NCBI GenBank assembly: GCA_964401455.1
Contig: CAYNYI010000146.1
Location: 1-5,678, forward strand
Origin: CAYNYI01 sp964401455
GTDB taxonomy: Bacteria; Fibrobacterota; OXYB2-FULL-49-7; CAYNYI01
Reading direction: 5' to 3'
DNA: 5,678 nt
Both the position numbers and the translations under genes were made by a program. Shown here piece by piece: positions 4,602-5,678 of the stretch. Under the pieces are notes generated by a model. The model saw nothing but the letters and a program-made list of their open reading frames with translations. It was not told the DNA's origin and searched no databases. Numbering within the stretch: the first letter of the stretch is position 1; each line of letters begins with the position of its first letter.

Positions 4602-5678
4602 TGACATTCCCTCCAGCACCTCCACGATTCTCTCCCCGGCATGCCCGTCCCATTTTTCCGGAATACGCCCTTTCTTCCATTTGCCCGAGAGAATACGCTC
4701 AACCGCGTCAAGAACTTTATCCGGATCATTACCCGTGACCTCGTTTGTTCCTATTTCCGCCGTGACAGGCCTTTCGGTATTATTACGCATAGTGATACAG
4801 GGGACTCCAAGCACAGTTGTTTCCTCTTGCAGGCCTCCGGAGTCGGTCAGGACAAAACCGGCATTTTTATTCAAACAGAGCATTTCGTGATAATTTACAG
4901 GTTCAATCAGGATAAATCCCGGCATGCTTTCGACCTTCTCAAACAATCCGAATTCCTTAAGCATTTTTACGGTACGAGGATGCGCCGGAAACACCATTTT
5001 TATTCTTTCCTGAATTTTTCCAAAAGCATTCACTAGCCCTTCCAGATTATTCTTGTCGTCAACATTCGACGGCCGGTGCATGGTCATTGAGCAATATGAG
5101 CCTTTTTCGAGTCCAAGTCTTTGCAGTATATCCTGGCTGTCCGCCTTTTCAAGGTTTTTGAGGAGAGTGTCTATCATTACATTACCGGTAAAAAACACTC
5201 TGGATTTATCCACTCCGGATTCGAGCAAATGCCTTTCGCCCGCCGGGTCGGTGGTGAAATAATAATCGCAAATACTGTCTGTTACTATGCGGTTTATTTC
5301 TTCCGGCATATTGCGGTCGCCGCTTCTGAGTCCGGCTTCGACATGCGCCGTTTTGATATGCTTTTTTACAGCTACAAGAGTGCAGGCCATTGTGGAATTC
5401 ACGTCTCCCACAACCAGAACAAGATCCGGATTTTCTTTGTCGCAAACTTTTTCGAAACGGGTCATAATCTCGGCGGTCTGCGAAGCATGTGTCCCGGAAC
5501 CGACCTCAAGGTTAACATCCGGCTCCGGAATACCAAGCGCCTTAAAAAAAGATTCCGACATCTTTTCGTCATAGTGCTGCCCGGTATGAACCAGAAAGGG
5601 TTCTATTTTTTTTGAGTTTTTCATTGCCTCCATAATAGGAGCGATTTTCATAAAGTTAGGGCGCGCCCCGCATATGTT
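4596..5678 (-). CDS. wecB: UDP-N-acetylglucosamine 2-epimerase (non-hydrolysing), 5' end beyond right edge
   Basis: The enzyme interconverts UDP-GlcNAc and UDP-ManNAc in the cytoplasm, supplying ManNAc for surface polysaccharide or other glycan synthesis. The window has 360 codons plus a TAA stop; the frame stays open to base 5678, reading NICGARPNFMKIAPI at its start. This is the family's N-terminal G(T/A)RPxxxK element, so the true start is only a few codons outside and the ATG at 5651 is internal. Numbered from the first visible codon, likely catalytic and binding residues are Arg6, Lys11, Asp92 (VGDVNS), Glu114 (HVEAGLRSGD), the first Glu of PEE (126) and His201 (MHRPSNVD). TDSGGLQEE (279-287) and RNNTERPVT (298-306) form the UDP-binding C-terminal half. 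Near-complete compared with the usual 365-385 residues. It converges on the flavoprotein gene with a 6-bp overlap, leaving no room for a terminator between them. No sugar-pathway neighbour is visible, so the glycan is unknown. Confidence 0.94.
   Translation of the reverse strand, partial: NICGARPNFMKIAPIMEAMKNSKKIEPFLVHTGQHYDEKMSESFFKALGIPEPDVNLEVGSGTHASQTAEIMTRFEKVCDKENPDLVLVVGDVNSTMACTLVAVKKHIKTAHVEAGLRSGDRNMPEEINRIVTDSICDYYFTTDPAGERHLLESGVDKSRVFFTGNVMIDTLLKNLEKADSQDILQRLGLEKGSYCSMTMHRPSNVDDKNNLEGLVNAFGKIQERIKMVFPAHPRTVKMLKEFGLFEKVESMPGFILIEPVNYHEMLCLNKNAGFVLTDSGGLQEETTVLGVPCITMRNNTERPVTAEIGTNEVTGNDPDKVLDAVERILSGKWKKGRIPEKWDGHAGERIVEVLEGMSL

Noticed and set aside
5651..5653. ATG at 5651 as the wecB start
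   Set aside because: The frame upstream encodes GARPNF, part of the conserved active-site N-terminus, so the start lies outside the window.
5660..5669. GGGCGCGCCC palindrome near the right edge
   Set aside because: It encodes the conserved Gly-Ala-Arg-Pro of wecB and needs no other explanation.

Overview
The window carries core bacterial genes and no mobile element, CRISPR array or RNA gene that I can see. It holds two partial genes at the edges, five genes between them (one broken by an in-frame stop), and one short divergent promoter region. It looks like a Gram-negative-type bacterium of moderate GC, possibly an uncultivated lineage near Elusimicrobiota, Desulfobacterota, Nitrospirota or Spirochaetota. 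That placement is inference: it rests on a DivIVA gene inside a yggS-yggT-DUF167 neighbourhood, an IleS of the eukaryotic-like class, and no room for a T-box leader before ileS. No single marker settles the phylum.

Positions 3218 down to 1 (minus strand) form one tightly packed cluster in the order yggS, yggT, divIVA, DUF167 (yggU), purine nucleoside phosphorylase, ileS. Neighbours overlap or lie close: ATGA at yggS/yggT, 46 bp at yggT/divIVA, 8 bp at divIVA/DUF167, TAATG at DUF167/PNP and 27 bp at PNP/ileS. The order merges the proteobacterial yggS-yggT-yggU set with the Firmicute ylmE-(sepF)-ylmG-(ylmH)-divIVA-ileS division cluster; sepF and ylmH are absent here. It joins PLP homeostasis, envelope and division scaffolding, purine salvage and tRNA charging in one probable transcript.

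Positions 3219 to about 3341 are an AT-rich divergent intergenic region with a plausible minus-strand promoter for the cluster and an 8-bp direct repeat spaced one helical turn apart. The plus-strand gene from here to 4601 encodes an HI0933/YhiN/BaiN-type flavoprotein. It converges on a minus-strand, non-hydrolysing UDP-GlcNAc 2-epimerase gene (wecB type) whose start lies just beyond the right edge. The two coding regions overlap by 6 bp.

The main anomaly is yggS. After 179 codons there is an in-frame TAA, yet the same frame continues for 51 more codons with the conserved YggS C-terminus and ends in the expected overlap with yggT. This is a fresh nonsense mutation, a sequence error, or recoding. 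Other points of note are the PNP active site (Asp where 6-oxopurine-specific enzymes have Asn), the IleS class, and small repeats in the two intergenic gaps. I do not see a clearly new multi-gene system.
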